This document shows positions 54,314-62,716 of a stretch of DNA of 64,000 nt, one piece after another. The notes under the pieces are model-generated. The model had not been told where the DNA came from. It saw nothing but the letters and a program-made list of their open reading frames with translations, and made no database searches. This DNA comes from an uncultured Cohaesibacter sp. (GTDB taxonomy: Bacteria > Pseudomonadota > Alphaproteobacteria > Rhizobiales > Cohaesibacteraceae), in contig NZ_OY781114.1 of NCBI RefSeq assembly GCF_963676485.1, forward strand, positions 434,001 to 498,000. Reading direction: 5' to 3'. Positions within the stretch are counted from its first letter, which is position 1, and each line of letters starts with the position of its first letter. Both the position numbers and the translations under genes were made by a program.

Positions 54314-55342
54314 GTGAGCGTTGTCCCACCTCTTAATGAGGCCAATAAATCCCAAGCCAGCATTCAGCCCCTTATCGACCTGGTCAAACCGGATATGGGC
54401 CGCGTGAATGATCTGATTCTCGAAAAAGCTGGTTCGGATGTCGAGATGATTCCGGAAGTGGCCAAGCATCTGATCGATTCAGGCGGCAAGCGCCTGCGGC
54501 CGATGCTGACCCTTGCCGCCGCCAATATGTGCGGCTATGACGACGCCAAAACCGCCGGTCATGTGAAGCTGGCCATGGCCGTTGAATTCATGCATACGGC
54601 AACCCTTTTGCATGATGATGTGGTGGACGAGAGCGACATGCGCCGGGGCAAGCTCGCCGCCCGCATGCTCTGGGGCAATCAGGCCAGCGTGCTGGTGGGC
54701 GATTTCCTGCTCGGTCAGGCCTTCCGCGTGATGGTGGATGTCGGCTCGATCAGGGCGCTTGATGTGCTCTCTACGGCAGCTTGCGTTATCGCCGAGGGCG
54801 AGGTTCTGCAGCTTTCTGTCGCTCAGAATATGAAGACCTCGGTTGAGGATTACATGCAGGTCATCCGCTCCAAAACGGCAGCGCTGTTTGCTGCGGCCTG
54901 TGAAGTCGGCCCGATCATCGCGGCAAGCGATGAAGCCAAAATCACGGCACTGCGCGAATATGGCATGGAACTGGGCAACGCCTTCCAGCTGATTGACGAT
55001 GCGCTTGATTATGGTGGATCAGCGGCAGCGCTTGGCAAGAATGTCGGGGACGATTTCCGCGAAGGCAAAATCACCCTGCCGGTGATCATGGCCTATGAAC
55101 GCGGCTCCGATGACGACAAGGCTTTCTGGAAGCGGGTGATGGAAGAGCGCAAGGATGTCACTGACGGCGCGCTTGAATTTGCCATGGGGCTCCTGAAGAA
55201 AACCAACGCGCTTGAAGACACGCTGCAGCAGGCCCGCACCCACGGTGCCACAGCGATTGCGGCTCTGGATGCATTCGAGAATAGCGCTTATAAATCTGCG
55301 CTCATCGACGCGGTGGAATTCTGTATCGCGCGCGGGCATTGA
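54314..55342 (+). CDS. Polyprenyl synthetase
   Basis: A 342-residue trans-isoprenyl diphosphate synthase making the side chain of ubiquinone (probably octa- or decaprenyl). The first Asp-rich motif is LLHDDVVDESDMRRG and the second is LIDDALDYGG; SGGKRLRPMLTLAAA and the KTAALFAAACEVGP block are family features. The start is set at the GTG 54314 because GGAG lies before it and it begins the conserved part; an ATG further up at 54245 is possible. Chain length cannot be read by eye. Confidence 0.9.
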   Translation: MSVVPPLNEANKSQASIQPLIDLVKPDMGRVNDLILEKAGSDVEMIPEVAKHLIDSGGKRLRPMLTLAAANMCGYDDAKTAGHVKLAMAVEFMHTATLLHDDVVDESDMRRGKLAARMLWGNQASVLVGDFLLGQAFRVMVDVGSIRALDVLSTAACVIAEGEVLQLSVAQNMKTSVEDYMQVIRSKTAALFAAACEVGPIIAASDEAKITALREYGMELGNAFQLIDDALDYGGSAAALGKNVGDDFREGKITLPVIMAYERGSDDDKAFWKRVMEERKDVTDGALEFAMGLLKKTNALEDTLQQARTHGATAIAALDAFENSAYKSALIDAVEFCIARGH

Positions 55343-55877
55343 TCTTCGGTGTGAGGTGAGAGTCATTCACACAGCTTGGTTAGCAAAACCGATGGAAAGG
55401 CGCTTGATTGCTGCGCCTTCCAGACAGTTTGATCAAAGGCCCTGCCCGTTGGGTATCCCTCCGGCAGCGTGGCCTGATGCGGGAGCAACAAAGCGCCGAT
55501 CATATTCGAGAGCGGCTGCGAGAGTGTCATTCTGGTCTGTTGGCCAATTAAAAACAGTATTCTTTTTCAAAAGGTCAAATTTCTGCCACCCGAGTGAGAC
55601 AGTCTGAGTATTGATTTTTAACATTCTTTATTATGTACAGGGCCAAAGAGTGGGGCTTGCGACAGGGCCTCAAAAAAGCCATGCTACATTCCTAATTCGC
55701 TATGAGCCGCATGAATAACGGGTCACGGCCATGACTGAGCGGACAGCATGGGCAATTGCTTTTCTCGATTGCCTTGGTCCCTCTCTGCTTGCAAGCCGCA
55801 AGAGAGCGCATTGCTCACCGTCTTCATGGCTCTACAGTTACAATCGCTTCGGATTGCGCAACAACAAGGCTGACTAA
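55343..55877. other. Non-coding region
   Basis: The interval between the polyprenyl synthetase gene and the TPR gene. A minus-strand frame at 55433-55624 has no ribosome-binding site and no relative I know. I see no terminator or RNA gene. Confidence 0.4.
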
Positions 55878-57791
55878 ATGCACTTTCGATTTTCCCTCAA
55901 GATGTTTCGAAAACACCTCCTGACCGGCGTCGTAGGATTTGCCTTGTTGTTAGGACCCGCCTCTCTGGCCGGTGCAACGACCGAAGCGCCGGAAAGTGCC
56001 CCTGAAACCATTCCGGAAGCCTTGGCCGATGTGCCCACAACGCTTACGGGCACCTATCTTTCGGCCCGTTTGGCGCAGGATGAGCAGGATCTTGAACTGG
56101 CAGCCCATTTCTATGCGCAGGCGCTTGAGAAAGACCCAGAAAATTTGCTGCTGATAGAGCGCAACTTTGCCCTGATGCTGGCAACGGGTCATCATGATGC
56201 AGCCTTTGCCCTTGCCGACAAGATGGCCGCCATGAGCAACCATCCCGCCACCAAGGATGATGAGGATGCGCAAGAGGAAACCATTTCCGCTGACACCAGC
56301 GACCTGAACGCACGCATTTCCCCCATGATTCATCTGGCGCTTGGCGTAAAGGCCTTGAAGGGCCGGAACTATTCCAGCGCGTCGATCCAGTTCCAGAATG
56401 GCGTGAAAATCATGCAGGACAATCCTGTGCAACTGATTGCGCGCTCGCCCCTGCGACGGAACCTCAATGACCCGCGCCTCTTGAGCGCATCCGCGCAATA
56501 TGGCCCCTTTGCCCTCATCTCCCAGACCGTTCTGGAAGCATGGGCAACCATAGGCCAAGACCGGAAGAATCTCGCCAAAGCGCTCGATATGCTCAAGGCC
56601 GATGACGATAGCGAGGTCAACCAGTTCTTCTTCTCGCTTCATGCCGGCCTCGTGGCTTCTTATGCCAAGGACTATGTCAAGGCGGCATCATTGCTGCAGC
56701 AAAGTCTGGACGCAGACCCGAATTCTCTGGCAACGGCAACGGCCCTTGTCAACAACCTGCTCAAAGCAGGCAATGAGAAACGGGCCGGTCAGGTGATTGA
56801 AGAATTCGCTGCCAGCGCTGCTGACATTGAAGAAAAGCAATGGCTGATGACCACTTTTTCGGCCATGAAGCCGATCGCCAGTACCATTCGCACCCCTCAA
56901 GACGGAGCAGCGGAATATTTCTCCACCCTTGGCAATGCCCTGACCGAAGAAGGGGCCGTTGAGGGCGGCGCGCTCTATTTGCAATTTGCTGACTATCTGC
57001 GCCCGAATAATGATATGACCAGCTTCTCACTGGCGCGCCTGCTTGAGCGCGTCAACAAGAATGAGCTGGCTCTTTCCCGCTATGATACGATCAAGATCAG
57101 CAGCCCGGTCTATCGCAAGGCACAACGGCGTGCGGCCTTTGTTCTGGCGCGGCTGGATCGCCCAGATGAAGCCATTGATCGGCTCAAGACCCTATTGGAA
57201 GGGGACTATTCCGATCTGGAGACCGTTTCGGTGCTCTCGCGGATCTATCAGTCCGAAAAACGCTTTCAGGATTCCGTTGATATTCTGACCCGCGGACTGG
57301 ATAGCATCAAGGTCAAACGCGACATTCACTGGTCGCTCTACTTCCTGCGTGGCTCTGCCTATGATCAGCTCAAAGACTGGAAAGAGACCGAAAAGGATAT
57401 GTTGGCGGCTCTCAAGCTGTTCCCCAATCAGCCAACGGTGCTGAACTATCTGGGCTATAGCTGGGTGGATCGCGGGCTCCATCTGGACAAAGCCATCGAG
57501 ATGATCCGTCAGGCTGTTGCCCTGCGTCCATTCGATGGCTTCTTTGTGGATTCCCTTGGCTGGGCGCATTACCGCATGAAGCAATATGAAGAGGCGGTCA
57601 ACTTCCTTGAAAGGGCAGTGGAACTGCGTCCTGAAGATCCAACCATCACGGATCATCTGGGCGATGCCTATTGGCGTGCCGGTCGCAAGAATGAGGCGAC
57701 CTTCCAGTGGCAGCGCGTCAAGACCATGCAACCCGATGACAAGCTGCTTAAATCGGTTGAAGACAAGATCGCCAACGGTCTTGCTGACTGA
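55878..57791 (+). CDS. Exported TPR-repeat protein
   Basis: A 637-residue protein. A signal peptide (residues 1-32, ending about LAGA) is followed by tetratricopeptide repeats along the whole chain, with the clearest in the last 170 residues (VLNYLGYSWVDRGLHLDKAI, VDSLGWAHYRMKQYEEAVNF, DHLGDAYWRAGRKNEATFQW). It should be a periplasmic or outer-membrane scaffold. Its position between polyprenyl synthetase and ispE is typical of the order. A terminator follows the stop. Confidence 0.88.
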   Translation: MHFRFSLKMFRKHLLTGVVGFALLLGPASLAGATTEAPESAPETIPEALADVPTTLTGTYLSARLAQDEQDLELAAHFYAQALEKDPENLLLIERNFALMLATGHHDAAFALADKMAAMSNHPATKDDEDAQEETISADTSDLNARISPMIHLALGVKALKGRNYSSASIQFQNGVKIMQDNPVQLIARSPLRRNLNDPRLLSASAQYGPFALISQTVLEAWATIGQDRKNLAKALDMLKADDDSEVNQFFFSLHAGLVASYAKDYVKAASLLQQSLDADPNSLATATALVNNLLKAGNEKRAGQVIEEFAASAADIEEKQWLMTTFSAMKPIASTIRTPQDGAAEYFSTLGNALTEEGAVEGGALYLQFADYLRPNNDMTSFSLARLLERVNKNELALSRYDTIKISSPVYRKAQRRAAFVLARLDRPDEAIDRLKTLLEGDYSDLETVSVLSRIYQSEKRFQDSVDILTRGLDSIKVKRDIHWSLYFLRGSAYDQLKDWKETEKDMLAALKLFPNQPTVLNYLGYSWVDRGLHLDKAIEMIRQAVALRPFDGFFVDSLGWAHYRMKQYEEAVNFLERAVELRPEDPTITDHLGDAYWRAGRKNEATFQWQRVKTMQPDDKLLKSVEDKIANGLAD

Positions 57792-58300
57792 CCCCTTTTT
57801 GAAAGCTGAAATGCCAGAACGCTGCGCCGGATTTTCCGCGCAGCGTTTTTCTTTGCGCATACCTTCCCAATGATCGGGCTGTTTGCGAGACGGAGATAAG
57901 GGGCCGAAGTCCGCTCCCGGTCGCAAGCCGGGATTATGCTTGTGTCTAATACGTATTTGGCCTGCCTTCTGCAAACGATCTGGACAAGCTCCAGTGATGT
58001 CCATATGCTTGTGTTTTGAAGGGAAAATTCATCTGGCGCAAAGGCTTGTTCGTCTCTGCCTGAGTGGGATCAAGTTATTTGCCTATCAGAATAGCGACAG
58101 CAAGGTGAGAATCACCTTATGGTTGCGCCGGGTGAGCAGATCAAGCCAGATGCTTGGAAAAACGCACGTTGCCGGACAAGCTCACACAGCATGACTGCGC
58201 CGGCCGACCGCGCCTTCAGGCAGGGTAGAGATCTTCCCCAGACACAACAACAAAGTAAGAGATCGCGCACCTTCAAACCGCTTTAGGCAGACTGCTTGTA
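57792..58300. other. Terminator and ispE promoter region
   Basis: After the terminator at 57818, about 450 bases up to ispE carry no gene I can support. A plus-strand frame at 57883-58194 has no ribosome-binding site. Confidence 0.4.
57818..57850 (+). terminator. Intrinsic terminator after TPR gene
   Basis: AACGCTGCGC (57818-57827) pairs with GCGCAGCGTT (57838-57847), followed by Ts. Confidence 0.85.
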
Positions 58301-59185
58301 ATGACGAAAACGGCAACAGACCAATCCATTCTCACCTTGACCGCTCCGGCGAAGATCAATCTTGCGCTGCATATCACGGGACAGAGGGAAGATGGATATC
58401 ACTTGCTGGAGTCACTGGTGGTTTTTGGCGGCGCGGAAGACCGTATCCAGTTCAAGCCTTCACGGCATCTTCATCTCTCGGTGAAGGGCCCCTTTGCCGA
58501 AGGATTGCGTCAGGAACCGGATAATCTGATGGTTCGCGCAGCTCGTCTGTTGGCAGACGAGCTCAAATGCGCACCGGAAGCAGAGATGACGCTGCAAAAA
58601 TCCCTCCCAATTTCAGCTGGAATCGGCGGGGGTTCTTCTGATGCTGCGGCTACGCTGCTGGGTCTTTTGCGTCTCTGGCAGCGGACTCTCAATGACGACA
58701 AGCTGCGCATGATCGCTCTCAAGTTGGGCGCTGACGTGCCCATGTGCCTTGAAGGCTCCTGCCTCATAGCGGGCGGTGTTGGCGATGAGCTCAGCGCGGG
58801 GCCCCGTTTGCCCAAGAATTTGGGCATGGTGTTGATCAACCCAAGGGTTCCCATTTCCACGCCAAGCATTTTCAAGAGCCTCAAACGCAAGGACAACAAG
58901 CCAATGGGGCCGGTGCCCTCGGCCTTTCTCTCGGCGGTGGCGCTTGCAGACTGGCTTGATGATCAGCGTAACGATCTGGAGATGGCAGCCATTGAGCAAG
59001 CCCCGGTTATCGAGACCGTGTTGCAAGCACTGGAAGACGATGGTGATTGCCTGTTTGCGCGTATGTCTGGCTCGGGTGCGACCTGCTTTGGCCTGTTCGC
59101 AAGCGTGAAGCATGCCGAATATGCAGCGCGCCGCCTCGCCTTTTCCCATCCCAATTGGTGGGTCAGCCATGGTGGTGTGCAATAA
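58301..59185 (+). CDS. ispE: 4-diphosphocytidyl-2-C-methyl-D-erythritol kinase
   Basis: Phosphorylates CDP-methylerythritol in the non-mevalonate isoprenoid pathway, feeding precursors to the polyprenyl synthetase nearby. A 294-residue GHMP kinase: APAKINLALHITGQREDGYH at the N terminus, the ATP motif LPISAGIGGGSSDAAATL, and the C-terminal MSGSGATCFGLF. All key parts are present. Confidence 0.95.
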   Translation: MTKTATDQSILTLTAPAKINLALHITGQREDGYHLLESLVVFGGAEDRIQFKPSRHLHLSVKGPFAEGLRQEPDNLMVRAARLLADELKCAPEAEMTLQKSLPISAGIGGGSSDAAATLLGLLRLWQRTLNDDKLRMIALKLGADVPMCLEGSCLIAGGVGDELSAGPRLPKNLGMVLINPRVPISTPSIFKSLKRKDNKPMGPVPSAFLSAVALADWLDDQRNDLEMAAIEQAPVIETVLQALEDDGDCLFARMSGSGATCFGLFASVKHAEYAARRLAFSHPNWWVSHGGVQ

Positions 59186-59282
59186 AGAGCCAAACCTTGG
59201 AAGACGCAAGACACGGGCAGATAAGGCTATAAAGGCCTCGCCCCCCCTTGCCTCATACCCTTTGTCTTTACCCACTTGCCAT

Positions 59283-60647
59283 CTAGTCGCTTTTGTCGGC
59301 TTTGCGAATCAACCGCTCCTTGAGCCGGTGCATGGAAAGCCAGATGAAGGCCACGACAGGCACTACGAGCGCTGCGGCCATCATGGTCTTATCCATATGA
59401 ATGACCTTGGCAAAGGGTGCCAACAGGTAGGTCAGCAGGCTGACGGCATAATAGGAAATCGCGACCACGGACAGTCCTTCGACGGTCTCCTGCAAGCGAG
59501 CCTGTTGTGCGGCGCGTTGATCCATCTGGGCCAACAATTGCCGATTCTGGTCGGTCGTGGTCACCTGCACGCGGGTACCCAAAAGCTCTGAGGCGTGAGC
59601 GGCGCGGAAGGTCATATCATCGAGCTGGTACTGCGCCGAGCGACAGGTGCGCATGCTAGGCATATAGCGCCGCTTCATGAACTCGGAGAAAAGCTGCCGA
59701 TCAAGAATGCGCTTCTCGCGCAAAAGCTCGATGCGCTGCATGACCAGTTCTTCATAGGCGCGACCGGCATTGAAGCGCGAGGAACTGCTGGTGGAAAGGA
59801 GCGATAGGTCCGCAGAAATGGCCAGCAATTCATCCAGCACCACCTTGTCGCTTTCCTTCTCATCGCCAATCCGGCCGACAGTCTCGCTGAGTTGTATGTT
59901 GAGATCCTTGATATTGCTCAGCACGTTGCGGGCCGCTGGCAAGGTCAGCATTGACATGGCACGGTAGGTCTCCACCTCCAGAAAGCGCTGGATGACGCGC
60001 CCCAGACGACTGGTGCTGACTTCAATGCATGACAGAACCACCAACCGGACCTGTCCTCTGTGATCCAGATCGAAATCCGCGGCAATGGCCGCATCGCCAT
60101 CGCTGACATATGCTGCGGCAAAGCTTGAAGCTGAGCCGAACCAGCTATGAGCCACACCGGAGATCTGCTCTTCAAGGACGGCCCGATTCTGCACTTGCTC
60201 GATGCGGGCCGAGACGGACGAGACGATCCGGCCGGGGAAGGCTTCCAGCCATTCGATGGTGAAATAATCGTGCAGATCCGTGGCAAAGCTGTCCCGCCCC
60301 AGATGCTCAGGCAGAGGTGCGTAGGTATAGAGGGTATAGGTGGCGAATTCGGAGTGGTTCTCCCATTTGAGAATCATGCCACCCTTTTTCTGATCCATTT
60401 GGGCGATGTGATAGACCGCATCCTCCTTTGGATGCTCCACACCGAATTGATCCAGAAAAGCAATCAGCTGCTGGCGGGCCAGCGAGGGGGTATGGATGCC
60501 ATCCTCTTCCGGCTTCAGCGCAATGAAGGCCAACCGGCTGGGCGCGCCCAGTTTAAGGAAGGGACGCGCATGCATTTCGGCAATCATCGGCGCGCGCTGG
60601 CTATGGTTGAGTCGCGCCTTGGCCAGTCTGGTCTGTGTGTCAGCCAC
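59283..60647 (-). CDS. DUF3422 family membrane protein
   Basis: A 454-residue protein. The cytosolic part begins with the family block ARLNHSQRAPMIAEMHARPF; two membrane helices lie near the C terminus (about residues 398-415 and 424-442), like CorA-type or RMND-type helical proteins. Function unknown. The start is a GTG at 60647 with AAGGA upstream. It converges with ispE. Confidence 0.88.
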   Translation of the reverse strand: MADTQTRLAKARLNHSQRAPMIAEMHARPFLKLGAPSRLAFIALKPEEDGIHTPSLARQQLIAFLDQFGVEHPKEDAVYHIAQMDQKKGGMILKWENHSEFATYTLYTYAPLPEHLGRDSFATDLHDYFTIEWLEAFPGRIVSSVSARIEQVQNRAVLEEQISGVAHSWFGSASSFAAAYVSDGDAAIAADFDLDHRGQVRLVVLSCIEVSTSRLGRVIQRFLEVETYRAMSMLTLPAARNVLSNIKDLNIQLSETVGRIGDEKESDKVVLDELLAISADLSLLSTSSSSRFNAGRAYEELVMQRIELLREKRILDRQLFSEFMKRRYMPSMRTCRSAQYQLDDMTFRAAHASELLGTRVQVTTTDQNRQLLAQMDQRAAQQARLQETVEGLSVVAISYYAVSLLTYLLAPFAKVIHMDKTMMAAALVVPVVAFIWLSMHRLKERLIRKADKSD

Positions 60648-60827
60648 GGGTTTGGTCCTTTATCCCTGATGTCTGCTCCCTACCTTCCAGTAAGCCGATC
60701 ACGCTTGATCTGGTCAAGCCAGAATACCGATCACCGCGAACAAGTCTCAGGGCAGAGAGGTCATGGCACACAGTCAGGGCAGGACGCAAGCGGGGATCCA
60801 ACAACGAGCGGCACCAGCAAGTCTGGC

Positions 60828-61490
60828 TTATTTTTGCTCAAGCACCAGTTTGACCAACGGCAAAACGATGAAAACCGCCAGACACTGACAGAGTGCAAAG
60901 ATAAGACCATCTCCCAGTCGGAGCCCTGAATAGGTATCAGAGAAGGCCCGTCCGATGGAGACAGCCGGATTGGCAAAGCAGGTGGACGAGGTAAACCAGA
61001 TCGCCGCCGTGACGTAAAGAGAAATAGCAAGGGGGATCGAATCAGGATTGGTGCGCAAGCAGACAAGGATTGTCAGCAACAATCCACTGGTGGCAACCAG
61101 TTCGCCCACCCATTGCTCGGGCCCAAACCGCTGATACTGGGCCATGGAGATCAGGGGCTCGCAGAACATGAAATTGGCCAGCATCGTTCCCGCCACAGCT
61201 CCCAGAAGCTGCATGGCAACGAACTTAAGCGCCTTACTCGCAGGGAATTCCTTGCGCAAGACATAAGTCAGGGTTACGGCGGGATTGAAGTGGGCGCCCG
61301 AGATGGGGGCAAACATGGTGATGAGAACAAACAGGATCGAAGCCGGTGGCACCGTATTGCCAAAGAGCGCGACGCCTGCATTGTCTGGAGAGAGGTTGCC
61401 GGTCATGATGCCGGACCCGATGATGGTACAAAGAAGTATTCCCGTGCCCAAGAATTCAGCCAAAAGCTGAGCCCTCAGTGTATAAGTCAT
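60828..61490 (-). CDS. aqpS: Aquaglyceroporin of an arsenic operon
   Basis: A 220-residue channel with six helices and the two Asn-Pro-Ala motifs (HFNPAVTLTY and FANPAVSIGR). In Sinorhizobium AqpS lets arsenite, made by ArsC from arsenate, leave down its gradient. Here it is the last gene of arsR-arsC-aqpS and its ATG overlaps the ArsC stop (TAATG). In place of the second-motif Arg it has NPAVSIGR. The arsenic role is inferred from the operon. Confidence 0.9.
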   Translation of the reverse strand: MTYTLRAQLLAEFLGTGILLCTIIGSGIMTGNLSPDNAGVALFGNTVPPASILFVLITMFAPISGAHFNPAVTLTYVLRKEFPASKALKFVAMQLLGAVAGTMLANFMFCEPLISMAQYQRFGPEQWVGELVATSGLLLTILVCLRTNPDSIPLAISLYVTAAIWFTSSTCFANPAVSIGRAFSDTYSGLRLGDGLIFALCQCLAVFIVLPLVKLVLEQK

Positions 61491-61996
61491 TAAGTGTGAT
61501 CTCCGGTTGTCCCCGAAAGATTGCCAATCTCCTTCATGGCCTGCCGCAAGGTCTCCGTATCCATGCTTTCAATGGGTAGAGCGACAAAGCGGCCAATGCG
61601 ATCGGACAGTTGTGCATAGGCGGACAGAAAGGCCAGCTGCATATCCTTGTCGTCCCCCACCTCGGCTGCGGGATCGGCGATGCCCCAATGCGCGGTTGCG
61701 GGTTTGCCGGGCCACACAGGGCATGGTTCGCCTGCAGCGCTGTCGCAAACCGTGATGATATGGTCCATCTGGGGGCTGCCCTTATGGCTATATTCACTCC
61801 AGTTTTTCGAACGCAGACGGCAAATCTGGTAACCGAACTGTTCAAGCAGCTGAATAGCCCAAAGATTGGGCTGGCCGGCAAGTTGAGTGCCAGCAGAAAA
61901 GGCCTTGAAGCGCCCCTGCCCCATGCGCCCCAGAATGGCTTCAGCCATGAGCGAACGGGACGAGTTGCCGTTACATAGAAATAGGACATTCTGCAT
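61490..61996 (-). CDS. arsC: Arsenate reductase, low-molecular-weight phosphatase type
   Basis: A 168-residue protein with the phosphatase loop FLCNGNSSRS (Cys8, Arg14) and a second Cys in VCDSAAGEPCPVW. It reduces arsenate to arsenite with thioredoxin or a similar donor. The ATG at 61996 begins the family match; the frame is open further up to 62068. It is followed directly by aqpS and preceded by arsR on the same strand. Confidence 0.9.
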   Translation of the reverse strand: MQNVLFLCNGNSSRSLMAEAILGRMGQGRFKAFSAGTQLAGQPNLWAIQLLEQFGYQICRLRSKNWSEYSHKGSPQMDHIITVCDSAAGEPCPVWPGKPATAHWGIADPAAEVGDDKDMQLAFLSAYAQLSDRIGRFVALPIESMDTETLRQAMKEIGNLSGTTGDHT

Positions 61997-62103
61997 TTGG
62001 GGGAATCCTTCACAGGGGACGGTGTCGTCCCTTGATATATTAGGAATATAGGCTGGCAAACACCACACTTTTTTGGCGATTGCATGCGATCTGGTGGATT
62101 AGA

Positions 62104-62451
62104 TCACGCTTCTTTTATCGCCAGCTCTTCTTCCCCTGCAGGCAGGGCCTGCGGACACTCATCCTGCAGAAAGGCCATAAGGTCGGTCAGGCAATCCTGC
62201 AAACCATAATATATCATGTTCCGCCCCCGACGCTGGGAGCGGATCAAACCGGCCCGTTGCAGAATGGACAGGTGGGTGGAAAGGGTGTTGTGCGGCACAT
62301 CCAGACTTTTCGCAATGGCACCAGCGCCCATTCCTTCAGGCCCGGCCTGAGAGAGAAGGCGGAAGACTTCCAGCCGCGTTTCCTGCGCCAAAGCGGACAG
62401 AATGATTTGCGCCCGTGATTGCGCATTCCAGATGTCGGACACCTTATGCAT
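62104..62451 (-). CDS. arsR: ArsR family metalloregulator
   Basis: A 115-residue winged-helix repressor (LAQETRLEVFRLLSQAGPEG, IAKSLDVPHNTLSTHLSILQ, RAGLIRSQRRGRNMIYYGL). Unlike the E. coli protein it has no CVC pair in the DNA-binding helix; Cys87 and Cys94-region (DCLTDLMAFLQDECPQ) at the end could hold arsenite. It is the first gene of the arsenic operon, so it should repress itself, arsC and aqpS until arsenite is present. Confidence 0.9.
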   Translation of the reverse strand: MHKVSDIWNAQSRAQIILSALAQETRLEVFRLLSQAGPEGMGAGAIAKSLDVPHNTLSTHLSILQRAGLIRSQRRGRNMIYYGLQDCLTDLMAFLQDECPQALPAGEEELAIKEA

Positions 62452-62716
62452 TGCAAACCTGCCTGAAGACCAAAGCTTGAAAATGACGCGATAGACAATC
62501 GTGGCCCTTTAACGAGGAGGGCCGAATATCAGTCGAAATCTATCGACGGCTCGTGACACTCCCATGACAGCCCAAACAAAAAGGGCCACGCCACACCGCT
62601 ATTTTGACCCTCTCGAGCAACAGCAGGCAGAAAAATAGAGCAAGAACCCAGTTTCACCTTGATCTGAGCGTTGGGAAAGGTACTAAGGACTCGTAACGCA
62701 GAAGGAATGGAAGAAA

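Noticed and set aside
55433-55624. 63-residue minus-strand frame after the polyprenyl synthetase gene
   Set aside because: No ribosome-binding site and no recognisable relative.
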